Shown: positions 26,638-35,923 of the stretch, one piece after another
Layout of the letters: the number at the start of each line of letters is the position of its first letter
Position numbering within the stretch: position 1 is the first letter of the stretch
DNA from: Methylomicrobium sp.
Lineage (GTDB): Bacteria > Pseudomonadota > Gammaproteobacteria > Methylococcales > Methylomonadaceae
DNA length: 51,177 bases
NCBI GenBank assembly: GCA_018333785.1
Contig: JAGXSU010000060.1
Span: 1-51,177 of the forward strand
Reading direction: 5' to 3'
Made by a program: the position numbers and the translations under genes
Notes under the pieces: model-generated
Told to the model about the DNA's origin: nothing
What the model saw: only the letters and a program-made list of their open reading frames with translations
Databases searched by the model: none

Positions 26638-27045
26638 ATGTTAGCAAAAACAGTTTTCAAATTGATCGGACTTTTATTCGTGCTAAATTTATTAGCCGGT
26701 TGCCCGGCTAATAAACCAACCCAAGGAGATCTGATGATGAATCAAGGCCCTCACCTCATCGATGTGGGTACAAAATGGAATGAAGGCAATAAGTTGGTTC
26801 AATTTGGCAACGACATGATTGCCCAAGGCCGTGATAACGTAAACGAAGGCAACAAACTGATCAGTAAAGGTAATATTCAAATCACTGAGGGCAACAAATT
26901 AATCGAGCAAGGAAAAAAACTGATCAGCGAAAGTGAAAATGATTACCGCCAACGCGTCAATTCAGTTCCGCCCCCCCAACCGGCAGTTACCCCAGTCCCA
27001 GTCCAGCCAGCCGATTCAACAGAAGTATTTCCTCTAGAAGATTAA
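26638..27045 (+). CDS. Heptad-repeat lipoprotein upstream of tamA
   Basis: A 135-residue predicted lipoprotein. The signal peptide ends in the lipobox L-L-A-G-C with C22 as lipid attachment. Residues 49-97 are seven tandem 7-residue units (EGNKLVQ, FGNDMIA, QGRDNVN, EGNKLIS, KGNIQIT, EGNKLIE, QGKKLIS) with Gly fixed at position 2 and hydrophobic residues at 5-6. A Pro-rich tail (PPPQPAVTPVPVQP) and an acidic end follow. It lies 25 bp upstream of tamA on the same strand. I do not recognise a named family; an envelope role, possibly linked to TamAB, is inferred from location only. Confidence 0.75.
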   Translation: MLAKTVFKLIGLLFVLNLLAGCPANKPTQGDLMMNQGPHLIDVGTKWNEGNKLVQFGNDMIAQGRDNVNEGNKLISKGNIQITEGNKLIEQGKKLISESENDYRQRVNSVPPPQPAVTPVPVQPADSTEVFPLED

Positions 27046-27070
27046 GCCTGTGGCCTATTAACCTTTTTTG

Positions 27071-28807
27071 ATGCAGAGAAAAGCACTACTCACCCTCTTC
27101 CTGTTTTTTTTAATGATTCAAGCGGGTAAGGCTGAAGATAAACGTCCCGATATCAAAGTCATGGGTCTTAAGGGCAGCCAATACAAAAACGTTAACGCTT
27201 TTTTGAGATTGGCAAAGGAACAGTGTTCTACGCCTAAATGGCGGATTAACTCTTTATTCAAACAAGCGGATGATGATATTCGTAGTGCGTTAAAAGCTTT
27301 GGGCTATTACCAGCCGGAAATTACTAAAACGCTGGCATTCACCTCCGATTGTTGGACCGCTGAATTTACGGTTGATCGAGGCTTACCGGTTAAACTCACT
27401 TCAGTGGATGTCAGAGTAACCGGTTCTGCTGAAACCGATCCCGCCTTTCAAAGTTTATTGGCAAAAAATCCGTTGGAAACGGGTAAAACTCTAAATCATG
27501 GCCGTTATGAAAATTTAAAAAGTAATTTGCAATCTTTGGCTTTGGAGCGGGGTTATTTAACCAACCGTTTTAATAAAAGCCGTTTGCTGATAGACCTGGA
27601 AAAACACCAGGCTGCTGTGGAAATCAGCTTTGATTCCGGTCCGCGGTTTTATTTTGGGGATATTAAGATCGAACAGGATTTTTTAAACCCGGACTTGGTG
27701 GCCCGCTTTGTTAACCTGGAAGAAGATGAATACTATTCCAGTAAAAAACTGGCTCAAATTCATAACAGCTTTTCCAGCAACGAGTATTTCAGCAGCATAG
27801 AGATCCAGCCGTTAATCGATCAAGCCACCGACGATTTCAGAGTGCCTGTTGTCATCCAGTTGCACTCCAGAAAAAAACATACCTATGAGGTAGGTCTGGG
27901 CTATGACACTAACTACGGCCCTCTATTCAGTGCCGGATACGTCAATCGCCGCATCAATCTGCGCGGTCATTCTGTTTCTGCCGCCCTGGATATCTCGCCG
28001 GTTTTATCAACCGTGGAAGCCCGTTACAGCATCCCTTTGCAGAATCCGACCACCGACAGTTTCAATCTGGGATTGGGCTACAAACACGAGGAACCGGACA
28101 CCTTCAGTTCAGACCTTTTCAAATTGTCTGGACAGCGCTTGAAAATTCATCAAAACCGATGGAAAAGCATCCTGTCACTGGATTTAATCTATGAGGATTA
28201 TGTCTCTGCTGATACTGCAAACAGTTCTTTATTGCTGGTGCCTGGGGGGCGCGTTCAATATACCGAATCCAATTCAGAAGTCAGAGCCACTGAAGGCTAC
28301 CACCTCAATCTCGGTGTTTCGGGAGCCCATGAGTCTCTGCTTTCCGATGTCAGTTTTGTTCAGGCAAGCGGACTGTTTAAATGGCTGACGGCGATGCCTT
28401 GGGAAGGGCGCCTCATAACCCGCGGAGAATTAGGCGGCACACTGGTCAGCGACTTTAGCCGATTACCGGCCTCATTTCGCTATTTTGCCGGGGGCGCTCA
28501 GACCATAAGAGGTTATGAATATAAGGAATTAGGCCCTAAAAATAAGGACAACGAGGTCATCGGCGGTCCTATGTTAGGGGTTTTGAGTGTTGAGTATGAA
28601 AAATTTATCGGCGACAAATGGGGCGTCGCGGCCTTCATAGATAGCGGCAATGCCTTCGATACCGATGACTTCAGTTTGAATACCGGGGTCGGTTTAGGCG
28701 TTCGGTGGATTTCGCCGGTGGGTCCGGTTCGAATTGATTTTGCAGTACCCCTCGATGAATCCGGATCATCATTTCAGATCCATTTTGCGGCAGGGTCAGT
28801 CCTATGA
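27071..28807 (+). CDS. tamA: Outer-membrane translocation and assembly module protein TamA
   Basis: A 578-residue Omp85-family protein from ATG 27071. A signal peptide (LLTLFLFFLMIQAGKAE) is followed by POTRA domains (about 30-265; RSALKALGYYQPEITKT, GPRFYFGDIKIEQDF) and a C-terminal beta-barrel (about 270-578) with RYFAGGAQTIRGYEYKELGP, containing the family's RGY motif, and GVGLGVRWISPVGPVRIDFA near the end. It inserts or assembles outer-membrane and autotransporter proteins with TamB. Its stop overlaps the tamB start (ATGA), confirming a tamAB operon. Confidence 0.93.
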   Translation: MQRKALLTLFLFFLMIQAGKAEDKRPDIKVMGLKGSQYKNVNAFLRLAKEQCSTPKWRINSLFKQADDDIRSALKALGYYQPEITKTLAFTSDCWTAEFTVDRGLPVKLTSVDVRVTGSAETDPAFQSLLAKNPLETGKTLNHGRYENLKSNLQSLALERGYLTNRFNKSRLLIDLEKHQAAVEISFDSGPRFYFGDIKIEQDFLNPDLVARFVNLEEDEYYSSKKLAQIHNSFSSNEYFSSIEIQPLIDQATDDFRVPVVIQLHSRKKHTYEVGLGYDTNYGPLFSAGYVNRRINLRGHSVSAALDISPVLSTVEARYSIPLQNPTTDSFNLGLGYKHEEPDTFSSDLFKLSGQRLKIHQNRWKSILSLDLIYEDYVSADTANSSLLLVPGGRVQYTESNSEVRATEGYHLNLGVSGAHESLLSDVSFVQASGLFKWLTAMPWEGRLITRGELGGTLVSDFSRLPASFRYFAGGAQTIRGYEYKELGPKNKDNEVIGGPMLGVLSVEYEKFIGDKWGVAAFIDSGNAFDTDDFSLNTGVGLGVRWISPVGPVRIDFAVPLDESGSSFQIHFAAGSVL

Positions 28808-31800
28808 AGCGTTTAGCCAAGGGATTACTGTACGCTCTATTGCTCTGTTTATTGGTGCTTGTTGGAGCGGCGTTCACTTTGATTGGAACCGAACCGGGCA
28901 CCCGCTGGCTGTTGAAAAACAGCGTGTTGACGTCGAATTTTAATGTGTCTGTCGATAAAGTCAACGGGACCTTGCTGGGAAAACTCGAATTAACAGGCAT
29001 AGCGTATCAATCGGGAAATGATGCTATACACATCGGCAGTCTTCAACTTGACTGGCAACCGATTGAGCTATTGGCGGGCAAGCTTCATATTGAATCAATC
29101 AAAGCAAGAGCCCTTGCCATTTCAGGTTTCGAGGGCGAGTCAGAAACACAACAAGATGTAGCGCTAAAGATTCCGGCCATCCCCATAGAAATCTATCTGA
29201 ATCAGTTTCTGGTTGAACAACTGACTTATAAAACAGCGGATGCCGAAACTGTCATTAATCGTCTGGAAACAGGCGCTTCTTTAGTAAATCAGCAAATCAC
29301 AGTTGCTTATCTGAGGGTTTCTACACCTCAATTGGAAACCGCTGGTCACGGGGTGGTTGAGCTGGCCGAACATTTTCCGTTACAAACTGAATTGAACTGG
29401 CGTTTAAAACTGGAGAAAACGCCACCGATTAACGGTGGTATCCGAATAGCTGGCAACCTAAATTCATTAAGGATATCAGGCGATGTCAGCGGCCCTTTAT
29501 CGATAAAACATAATGCTCAGATCGAATTGTCCGGAGCAAGTCCGGCGTTTGATGTCGCCCTGGTATGGCAGAAACTTCAATGGCCATTGACGGAATCAAC
29601 ACCTTCGCTTCAATCCGGCGAGGGTCGGATGAACATTAAAGGCACCAGCCAAGCTTATACTATTGAGCTTAAATCGCCCCTACAGATTGAAAAATCGCTT
29701 ATTACTATTGATCTTAAAGGCTTTGGCGGCATCGATGCGCTTACTTTGGAAAGCTTGCGTATAAAACCCGAAAAAGGAGAAGCCGAATTCACCGGTGAAA
29801 TCAATTGGGGACAATCTGAACCGGCTTTCCAACTAAAAGGCCACTGGAAGACGCTTCAATGGCCGTTATCAGGCCCGCCCCAATTGCAGATCCTATCCGG
29901 GCAAACTTCTTTTAGCGGAACATCCAATGCCTATCAAATCACACTGAACACTCAGGTAAAAAACGAGCAGTTACCACCTTTTAAACTCCTATTGAACGGC
30001 ACCGGCAACGCAGAATCGTTGGATATTGCCGAGCTTTCCCTGGAGCCAAAATCCGGATCATTAACTATAAAGGGTCATTTGTCCTGGGCTGATCATTTCA
30101 GTTATGCGCTGGATCTATTAGCCAAAGCCATCAATCCGGCGGAATTTATTGCAGAGGTTCCGGGTTCTCTTAATTTGGATGCCGCTACTTCAGGCACGCT
30201 AACCGACGGGAGATTGAGTGGCGACTTTACGCTAAACAAGCTGAGCGGCACATTGCACAAAAACCCAATAGAAGGTGCGGGAAAATTAGCCTTCAAAGAT
30301 GATCAACTGACGATTGAAAAATTGCATTTACAATCCGGCAGAAACAAGCTGGAAGCCGATGGCATTTTGGCACAATCCAAAATGCAGCTGGAAGCCAAAG
30401 TCAACGCGCCGGTGCTTGCTTCACTCTGGCCGGGACTGGGCGGCAGTTTAATAGGATTGATCGATTTGAATGGAAATTACCAGACGCCTCAAATCAAGCT
30501 GGATCTGTCCGGAGCAGATTTAAAATATAAGGCTGCTTACTCATTAAAAACGATCAACTTGAAGCTGGACTATCCCGGAATTGCTCAAAAACCATTAACG
30601 CTTGATTTACTGGCGAATGATTTGCTGTTGAACGGTCAACAGATCCAAAGGCTAGGCTTGAAAGGCAGCGGCCCATTAAATCGCCATCATGTTAACCTAA
30701 ATGTGGCTTCGAATTTTTCTAATGTCACGGCCAGTTTTAATGGCTCCTGGGCTAACGAAAGGTGGACAGGCTCCATAACTCAATTAGATCTGCATCACCC
30801 CAAGATGGATGTCTGGCGGCTCGATCAAACCGTTAATTTGAGCTTGAGCCAGTTTGGGCAAGGCGGTTTTCTGCGTATGAGTGAAGCCTGTTTAATCCGA
30901 TCAGAAGCTGCCTTGTGCTTCCAGCTGGAGGGGGATTTGAAAAAAGACTTAACGGCGCAGGCGCGACTTGAAAAACTGGATCTCAGCATCTTGAAGCTCT
31001 GGTTGCCGGAAGAGTGGGTTACCCAAGGTTTGCTCAATACAAAGCTCAACTCGACAATTAAAGGTGAAAATATCAACGCCAATCTGGACCTGGAAATTCA
31101 AAGTGCAGGCGTTAAATTTAATTTGCCGGACAAACCGCCGATCGATTTCAAGTTAACATCCACAACGTTAACAGCAACTTATCAGCGGAAGCAAATCAAT
31201 GCCGATCTTGTCATGCTGCTGGAAGGCCAGGATTTTATCAAGGCGCAAATATCCGGACCTGACCACGCCCTTGACGGCCACATTGAAGCACTCATACGGG
31301 ATTTAACATTGCTGGATGTTTTGGTTCCGGAAATTGAAAAGGTAAAGGGACAATTCACCGCCGATGTCACTTTTTCAGGCCCAACCGACCGCCCGGCTAT
31401 TCAAGGGCTGATTCGCTTGACCGATGCCGCGATGGATATTCCCGCAGCCGGTATCCAAATCAAAAATATCCAGCTGGCTTTGACCCCGGACAATGCACAA
31501 CAAGGCCGTTTAAAAATAGCGGGGCAAATGGAATCAGGATCGGGCAACCTTTTGTTATCCGGCTTTATGTCACCTTATGCTGATCAGGGGTTCCCTGCAG
31601 ACATTCAGATCGGCGGCAATAATTTTCAAATTTCCCGTGTACCTGAAGCGGCAATATCAGTATCACCCACGCTTAATGTCATACATAAAGATAATCGAAT
31701 TGAGATTACAGGCGACGTGACCCTGGACGAAGCCATCCTTAAGATTGACGAATTGCCGGAACATGCCGTACAACCCAGCGAGGATGAAGTTATTCTGGGA

Positions 31801-32532
31801 CAAACCGAAATTGCCGCAGTCAAGTCAAATCCTATCGACTTAAAAACCGATATTTCATTATTGCTGGGTGACAAAATAACATTTGATGGTTTTGGCTTGT
31901 CAACCCATCTCAGCGGTCGTTTACGCTACACCAGTCTGCCCGATCAGCAACGCATGCAAGGCCGGGTCGCTATGAATGAGGCAAAATACAAAGCCTATGG
32001 ACAAGACTTGACGGTCAGCAAAGGTGAGTTTTTGTTCAATGGACCGCTGGATAATCCCTGGTTGAATATCGAAGCCACCCGCAAAGCAACCAGCGAAGAC
32101 ATTACCGCGATTCTCAAAGTCTCCGGTCCGTTAAAGTCTCCGCAGACAAAAGTCAGCAGTCAGCCCGTATTGCCGGAATCGGAAGCTTTGGCGTATCTCA
32201 TTACCGGACGATCGCTGGAATCAGCCGGAGGAAGTCAGTCTGAAGCATTGGCAAAAGCAGCATTAAGCTATGGCGCCGGTCAGCTTTCCTGGCTCAATGC
32301 CAAATTGGGCATTGACGAGCTGGAGTTCGAGGAAAAGGAGCGATTGGAAGATTCAGCCGTGCGCTTGGGAAAATTCATCAGTCCTGATTTTTATATCGGT
32401 TTATCGCTGGGTTTCTTTTCCAATAACTATGCGGTGCTGCTGAAAAAGCAATTAAGCAAACATTTCAGCTTGCAGACAAGAGCGGGTGAAACTCAAAGAA
32501 TTGATCTTAAATATCAAATAGATACTGAATAA
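28804..32532 (+). CDS. tamB: Translocation and assembly module protein TamB
   Basis: A 1242-residue inner-membrane-anchored protein. A single N-terminal helix (YALLLCLLVLVGAAFTLIG) is followed by EPGTRWLL and a very long beta-strand-rich region typical of the AsmA/TamB/YhdP group, which forms a hydrophobic groove across the periplasm. The C-terminal DUF490 domain is clear: FNGPLDNPWLNIEATRKA, then PESEALAYLITGRSLE, then LGKFISPDFYIGLSLGFF. It partners with TamA in the outer membrane and contributes to lipid transport and protein insertion. The length is near that of E. coli TamB (1259). Confidence 0.94.
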   Translation: MKRLAKGLLYALLLCLLVLVGAAFTLIGTEPGTRWLLKNSVLTSNFNVSVDKVNGTLLGKLELTGIAYQSGNDAIHIGSLQLDWQPIELLAGKLHIESIKARALAISGFEGESETQQDVALKIPAIPIEIYLNQFLVEQLTYKTADAETVINRLETGASLVNQQITVAYLRVSTPQLETAGHGVVELAEHFPLQTELNWRLKLEKTPPINGGIRIAGNLNSLRISGDVSGPLSIKHNAQIELSGASPAFDVALVWQKLQWPLTESTPSLQSGEGRMNIKGTSQAYTIELKSPLQIEKSLITIDLKGFGGIDALTLESLRIKPEKGEAEFTGEINWGQSEPAFQLKGHWKTLQWPLSGPPQLQILSGQTSFSGTSNAYQITLNTQVKNEQLPPFKLLLNGTGNAESLDIAELSLEPKSGSLTIKGHLSWADHFSYALDLLAKAINPAEFIAEVPGSLNLDAATSGTLTDGRLSGDFTLNKLSGTLHKNPIEGAGKLAFKDDQLTIEKLHLQSGRNKLEADGILAQSKMQLEAKVNAPVLASLWPGLGGSLIGLIDLNGNYQTPQIKLDLSGADLKYKAAYSLKTINLKLDYPGIAQKPLTLDLLANDLLLNGQQIQRLGLKGSGPLNRHHVNLNVASNFSNVTASFNGSWANERWTGSITQLDLHHPKMDVWRLDQTVNLSLSQFGQGGFLRMSEACLIRSEAALCFQLEGDLKKDLTAQARLEKLDLSILKLWLPEEWVTQGLLNTKLNSTIKGENINANLDLEIQSAGVKFNLPDKPPIDFKLTSTTLTATYQRKQINADLVMLLEGQDFIKAQISGPDHALDGHIEALIRDLTLLDVLVPEIEKVKGQFTADVTFSGPTDRPAIQGLIRLTDAAMDIPAAGIQIKNIQLALTPDNAQQGRLKIAGQMESGSGNLLLSGFMSPYADQGFPADIQIGGNNFQISRVPEAAISVSPTLNVIHKDNRIEITGDVTLDEAILKIDELPEHAVQPSEDEVILGQTEIAAVKSNPIDLKTDISLLLGDKITFDGFGLSTHLSGRLRYTSLPDQQRMQGRVAMNEAKYKAYGQDLTVSKGEFLFNGPLDNPWLNIEATRKATSEDITAILKVSGPLKSPQTKVSSQPVLPESEALAYLITGRSLESAGGSQSEALAKAALSYGAGQLSWLNAKLGIDELEFEEKERLEDSAVRLGKFISPDFYIGLSLGFFSNNYAVLLKKQLSKHFSLQTRAGETQRIDLKYQIDTE

Positions 32533-32718
32533 ATCTCCATAACTAGGATTTAACGAATGAAATGTAATTTGCCTAGTCAGGGTAGACAGGACTATGATCC
32601 AAAAATGGAACCCCAACTTATAGACCAATTTTTTAAATTTTCATTTTAACTTCAAAAATCTTGGGTCACTTAAATAGCCTGAGACCTTTTATTATTAAAA
32701 CAACATGAGGAGATAACA

Positions 32719-32985
32719 ATGGATTTATTGAAAGAGTTAGAACACATTTCAGACAAAGTCAAAACTCAACGCGATGAAATCATGGTGCAAATGCACTTGG
32801 CCGGACTTGATGCGAAATCCGAGTGGGACAAAGCTGAAGAAAAATGGCATGAGCTAAAAATTAAAGCGGACGAAATCAAGGATGAAACCAAAGAGACGAC
32901 AGATGAATTGATAGCCAAAACCAAAGTGATTGCTGATGAACTCAACACCGCCTATCAGCGAATCGTAGAGCGCCTCAAAAGTTGA
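32719..32985 (+). CDS. Small coiled-coil protein, unknown function
   Basis: An 88-residue, highly charged, helical protein rich in Lys and Glu (EWDKAEEKWHELKIKADEIK, then DETKETTDELIAKTKVIADE). A good ribosome site (GAGGAG, 7-8 bases) precedes the ATG. There is no signal peptide, membrane segment or Cys. It lies 186 bp after tamB and 48 bp before the nuclease gene, on the same strand. I recognise no family; similar small helical proteins are often stress-related, but nothing here proves that. Confidence 0.7.
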   Translation: MDLLKELEHISDKVKTQRDEIMVQMHLAGLDAKSEWDKAEEKWHELKIKADEIKDETKETTDELIAKTKVIADELNTAYQRIVERLKS

Positions 32986-33033
32986 TTCAGCCATAATACC
33001 TGAGCCGCTGTATTAGACAAAAGAGGCTACTCA

Positions 33034-34434
33034 ATGACTCACCTGACCTTTTGGGGTGGCACAGAGCAGGTAACAGGATCCTGTTACCTGCTGGAAACAG
33101 GCCACTACCGTATCTTACTGGACTGTGGTTTATTTCAGGGAAGTAAGGAAACAGAACGGCTCAACGCCGAAGACTTTCCCTTTGATCCGGCAACAATTGA
33201 TGCTGTCGTTTTGTCCCATGCGCATCTGGACCACTCCGGGCGTTTACCCAAGCTGGTTAAAGAAGGATTCCGAGGTGATCTGTTCCTGACGGAAGGCAGC
33301 TACCAGTTGCTGGAACTGATGCTGAAAGATGCGGCATTTCTGGAGCTGAGAGATACCGAATGGGAAAATAAAAAGCGCGAGAGAGCCGGAAAAAAGCTGC
33401 TAGATCCTCTGTTTACGCTTGAAGATGTTGAAGCTTTACTGACATTGAGAAAACCTTTTCCTTACCGAACGGCAATTGATGTATTACCCGGCATAAAGCT
33501 TCAGTTTTTAGACGCCGGACATATTTTAGGTTCATCAATCGTAAAGCTTGAACTACAGGATGGCGGTAAAAACAAAACACTGGTTTTTTCGGGGGATCTC
33601 GGCAATTGCGCCTCCCCCGTTTTGCCTGATCCGGAAACGGTTAAACATGCTGATCTGCTATTGCTGGAATCGACCTATGGAGACAGGGATCATAAAGCGT
33701 TAGACCCTACCTTGGATGAGCTGAGAGTGATACTTAAGTTAGCCGCCAACAGCGGTGGCAATGTCATTATTCCCTCTTTTGCTGTCGGTCGTACTCAGGA
33801 TTTGCTGTACTGGCTGGGCAAACTTTACCGTGAAGGTTCATTGCCGCAACAGCAGGTTTTTCTGGACAGCCCTATGGCCATCAATGCCAGTGAAATTTAT
33901 TTTGATTATAAGCACCTGTTTAACAAGGATGATCCTGAATTTAATCGAATAACACAAAAAGGCTGGCAAGCTTGGCTTCCCTGTCTATCTTATTCGGAAA
34001 CTGCAGAAGATTCGATGGCGATTAACCGGATTGTTGGCGGCGCTGTTATCATTGCTGGCAGCGGAATGTGCACGGGTGGGCGTATTCGTCACCACTTGAA
34101 GTACAACTTGTGGCGACGCAATGCACACATCGTTTTCGTCGGTTTTCAAGCTCAAGGTACATTGGGCAGGCGCTTGATTGACGGCCAGAAAGATTTAAAA
34201 ATACTGGGCAGCAAAATCCATGTAGAAGCCACAATCCATACGTTGGGTGGACTTAGTGCTCACGCCGACCAAAGTCAATTGCTTGCCTGGGCTAATCACT
34301 TTGAAGGACCCAAACCCCGGTTGTTTTTGGTTCACGGAGAAACAAGCGCCTCTCATTCCTTACAGACCTGTTTTAATCGATTGGGTTGGCCTGCCAACTT
34401 ACCCAAAATCGGTCAAAAAATCGAGATATCCTGA
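33034..34434 (+). CDS. MBL-fold / beta-CASP ribonuclease-like hydrolase
   Basis: A 466-residue metallo-beta-lactamase-fold protein of the CPSF73/YSH1-like group. The metal motifs are intact: HAHLDHSG (motif 2, near residue 66), His in LDAGHILGS, Asp in FSGDLG, and His in LSAHADQ. The beta-CASP insert is present (IIPSFAVGRTQDLLYWL, AGSGMCTGGRIRHHL). The start GGTEQVTGSCYLLE matches bacterial members. Likely activity is endo- or exonucleolytic cleavage of RNA with two zinc ions; the substrate is unknown. It converges with rimK 38 bp downstream. Confidence 0.92.
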   Translation: MTHLTFWGGTEQVTGSCYLLETGHYRILLDCGLFQGSKETERLNAEDFPFDPATIDAVVLSHAHLDHSGRLPKLVKEGFRGDLFLTEGSYQLLELMLKDAAFLELRDTEWENKKRERAGKKLLDPLFTLEDVEALLTLRKPFPYRTAIDVLPGIKLQFLDAGHILGSSIVKLELQDGGKNKTLVFSGDLGNCASPVLPDPETVKHADLLLLESTYGDRDHKALDPTLDELRVILKLAANSGGNVIIPSFAVGRTQDLLYWLGKLYREGSLPQQQVFLDSPMAINASEIYFDYKHLFNKDDPEFNRITQKGWQAWLPCLSYSETAEDSMAINRIVGGAVIIAGSGMCTGGRIRHHLKYNLWRRNAHIVFVGFQAQGTLGRRLIDGQKDLKILGSKIHVEATIHTLGGLSAHADQSQLLAWANHFEGPKPRLFLVHGETSASHSLQTCFNRLGWPANLPKIGQKIEIS

Positions 34435-34471
34435 TAATCCGGCTATTGGGATCATTCCATGGCAGCCGGAT

Positions 34472-35377
34472 TTATCCTTTTCCTTTGGTACGGGTGGATT
34501 TGTTGACTGAATCTTTTTCAATAAAGTCAATAATCATACCCGCTATATCTTTTTCAGTTGACGTTTCAATGCCTTGCAAGCCCGGTGATGAGTTGACTTC
34601 CATGATGACCGGGCCATGACTGGAACGCAGTAAATCCACTCCGGCAACATTTAATCCCAGGGTTCTTGCCGCACGAACGGCGATTGAGCGCTCCTCAGGC
34701 GATATTCTGATTAAAGAGGACGTTCCGCCGCGGTGCAAATTGGATCTAAACTCACCTTCTTTAGCCTGTCTTTTCATAGCCGCAACGACCTTGTCACCGA
34801 TAACTAAGCAACGTATATCGGCACCGTCAGCTTCTTTGATAAATTCCTGAACTAAAATATTGGCCTTTAAACCCATAAATGCTTCGATAACACTTTCAGC
34901 CGCTTTTTGTGTTTCCGCCATAACCACGCCGATACCTTGCGTACCTTCCAATAGTTTTATAACCAAGGGCGCTCCGCCTACCATTTTAATTAAATCTTCT
35001 ACATCATCGGGCTTATGAGCAAAACCGGTGACGGGCAAACCTATACCTTTTCGTGATAATAACTGCAATGAACGCAACTTATCTCTTGAACGGGATATGG
35101 CGACCGATTCATTTAGCGTGTAAGTACCCATCATTTCAAACTGCCTCAGCACAGCAGTTCCGTAAAAAGTAATCGAAGCGCCTATTCTAGGTATGACGGC
35201 ATCAAAGCCACTCAATATGGTGCCTTTATAGTGGATGCCGGGTCTGTTGGACGTTATTTCCATGTAACAACGTAAAGCATCAATGACATGAATTTCATGC
35301 CCTCTGGCCTGAGCGGCTTCAATCAGTCTTCGCGTGGAATAAAGTTTTGAATTTCTTGAAAGTAATGCAATTTTCAT
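34472..35377 (-). CDS. rimK: RimK, ribosomal protein S6 glutamate ligase
   Basis: A 301-residue ATP-grasp ligase that adds glutamate residues to the C-terminus of ribosomal protein S6. It starts [20 protein letters not shown] and shows the ATP-grasp signatures [39 protein letters not shown] and [17 protein letters not shown]. The length equals E. coli RimK (300). It is transcribed alone on the minus strand. The C-terminal 10 residues ([10 protein letters not shown]) are a variable basic tail. Confidence 0.94.
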   Translation of the reverse strand: MKIALLSRNSKLYSTRRLIEAAQARGHEIHVIDALRCYMEITSNRPGIHYKGTILSGFDAVIPRIGASITFYGTAVLRQFEMMGTYTLNESVAISRSRDKLRSLQLLSRKGIGLPVTGFAHKPDDVEDLIKMVGGAPLVIKLLEGTQGIGVVMAETQKAAESVIEAFMGLKANILVQEFIKEADGADIRCLVIGDKVVAAMKRQAKEGEFRSNLHRGGTSSLIRISPEERSIAVRAARTLGLNVAGVDLLRSSHGPVIMEVNSSPGLQGIETSTEKDIAGMIIDFIEKDSVNKSTRTKGKG

Positions 35378-35874
35378 TTGGTACTAAAGGTCCTGGCCAT
35401 CAATCACAACCACAAAATAATTATTAAAAAGTAGGGACAAAAAAGGTTCGTAAGGAAGCGACGCAAATACTTAACATTCGAATTACGCGACATTCAGAAG
35501 AGGTCGTGAAACGATAGTTCAATCAGTCAAAGCATTATGCTAAAAAAAGAGTGAATCGACTTTTGGCGCGTATTATAGATTAAATTGCTTTTCACTATCC
35601 TGAATCTTGTTGTTTATGGGTGCTTTGGTTTAGGTTAAATAAGGCTATGTCCGCTTTAGTAGTAGAAAGTAGATCAACACCGTCATTCCGGCATGGATTG
35701 CCGGAATCCAGGTCACAAGGATGTGAAAGCCCAACGCCATCCATGGCTTCTGGACCCCGGCAATCCCTGCCGGGGCGACGCCTACTATTAACGCGAACAT
35801 AGCCTTAAATAATCCGGCCTTTACCCAGCTTCCAAACGCAGAGGTACAACTCAACTGAGAATAAGAAAAGCAAA
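35378..35874. other. Intergenic region between pnp and rimK
   Basis: About 500 bp without a credible gene. It should hold the rimK promoter (35378-35580, AT-rich), repeat copy C (35635-35812) and, just beyond, the pnp terminator. Confidence 0.6.
35635..35812. repeat. MITE-like element with terminal inverted repeats, copy C
   Basis: The ends form an imperfect 20-bp inverted repeat: TTAAATAAGGCTATGTCCGC (35635-35654) and the inverse of TTATTTAAGGCTATGTTCGC (35793-35812), with three mismatches. Inside are CCGGCATGGATTGCCGG (35689-35705) and CCCCGGCAATCCCTGCCGGGG (35756-35776) hairpins, then CGACGCC and ACGCGAACAT shared with copy B. There is no coding capacity, so a transposase elsewhere would be needed for movement. 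Confidence 0.75.
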
Positions 35875-35875
35875 A

Positions 35876-35900
35876 AAAAGGGCCTGTTAAGGCCCTTTTT
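35876..35900 (-). terminator. Intrinsic terminator of the rpsO-pnp unit
   Basis: On the minus strand AAAGGGCC, a TTAACA loop and GGCCCTTT form an 8-bp stem followed by a run of T's. It lies about 25 bases after the pnp stop. Confidence 0.9.
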
Positions 35901-35923
35901 GCTAACTCGCTAATTCGAAATCA

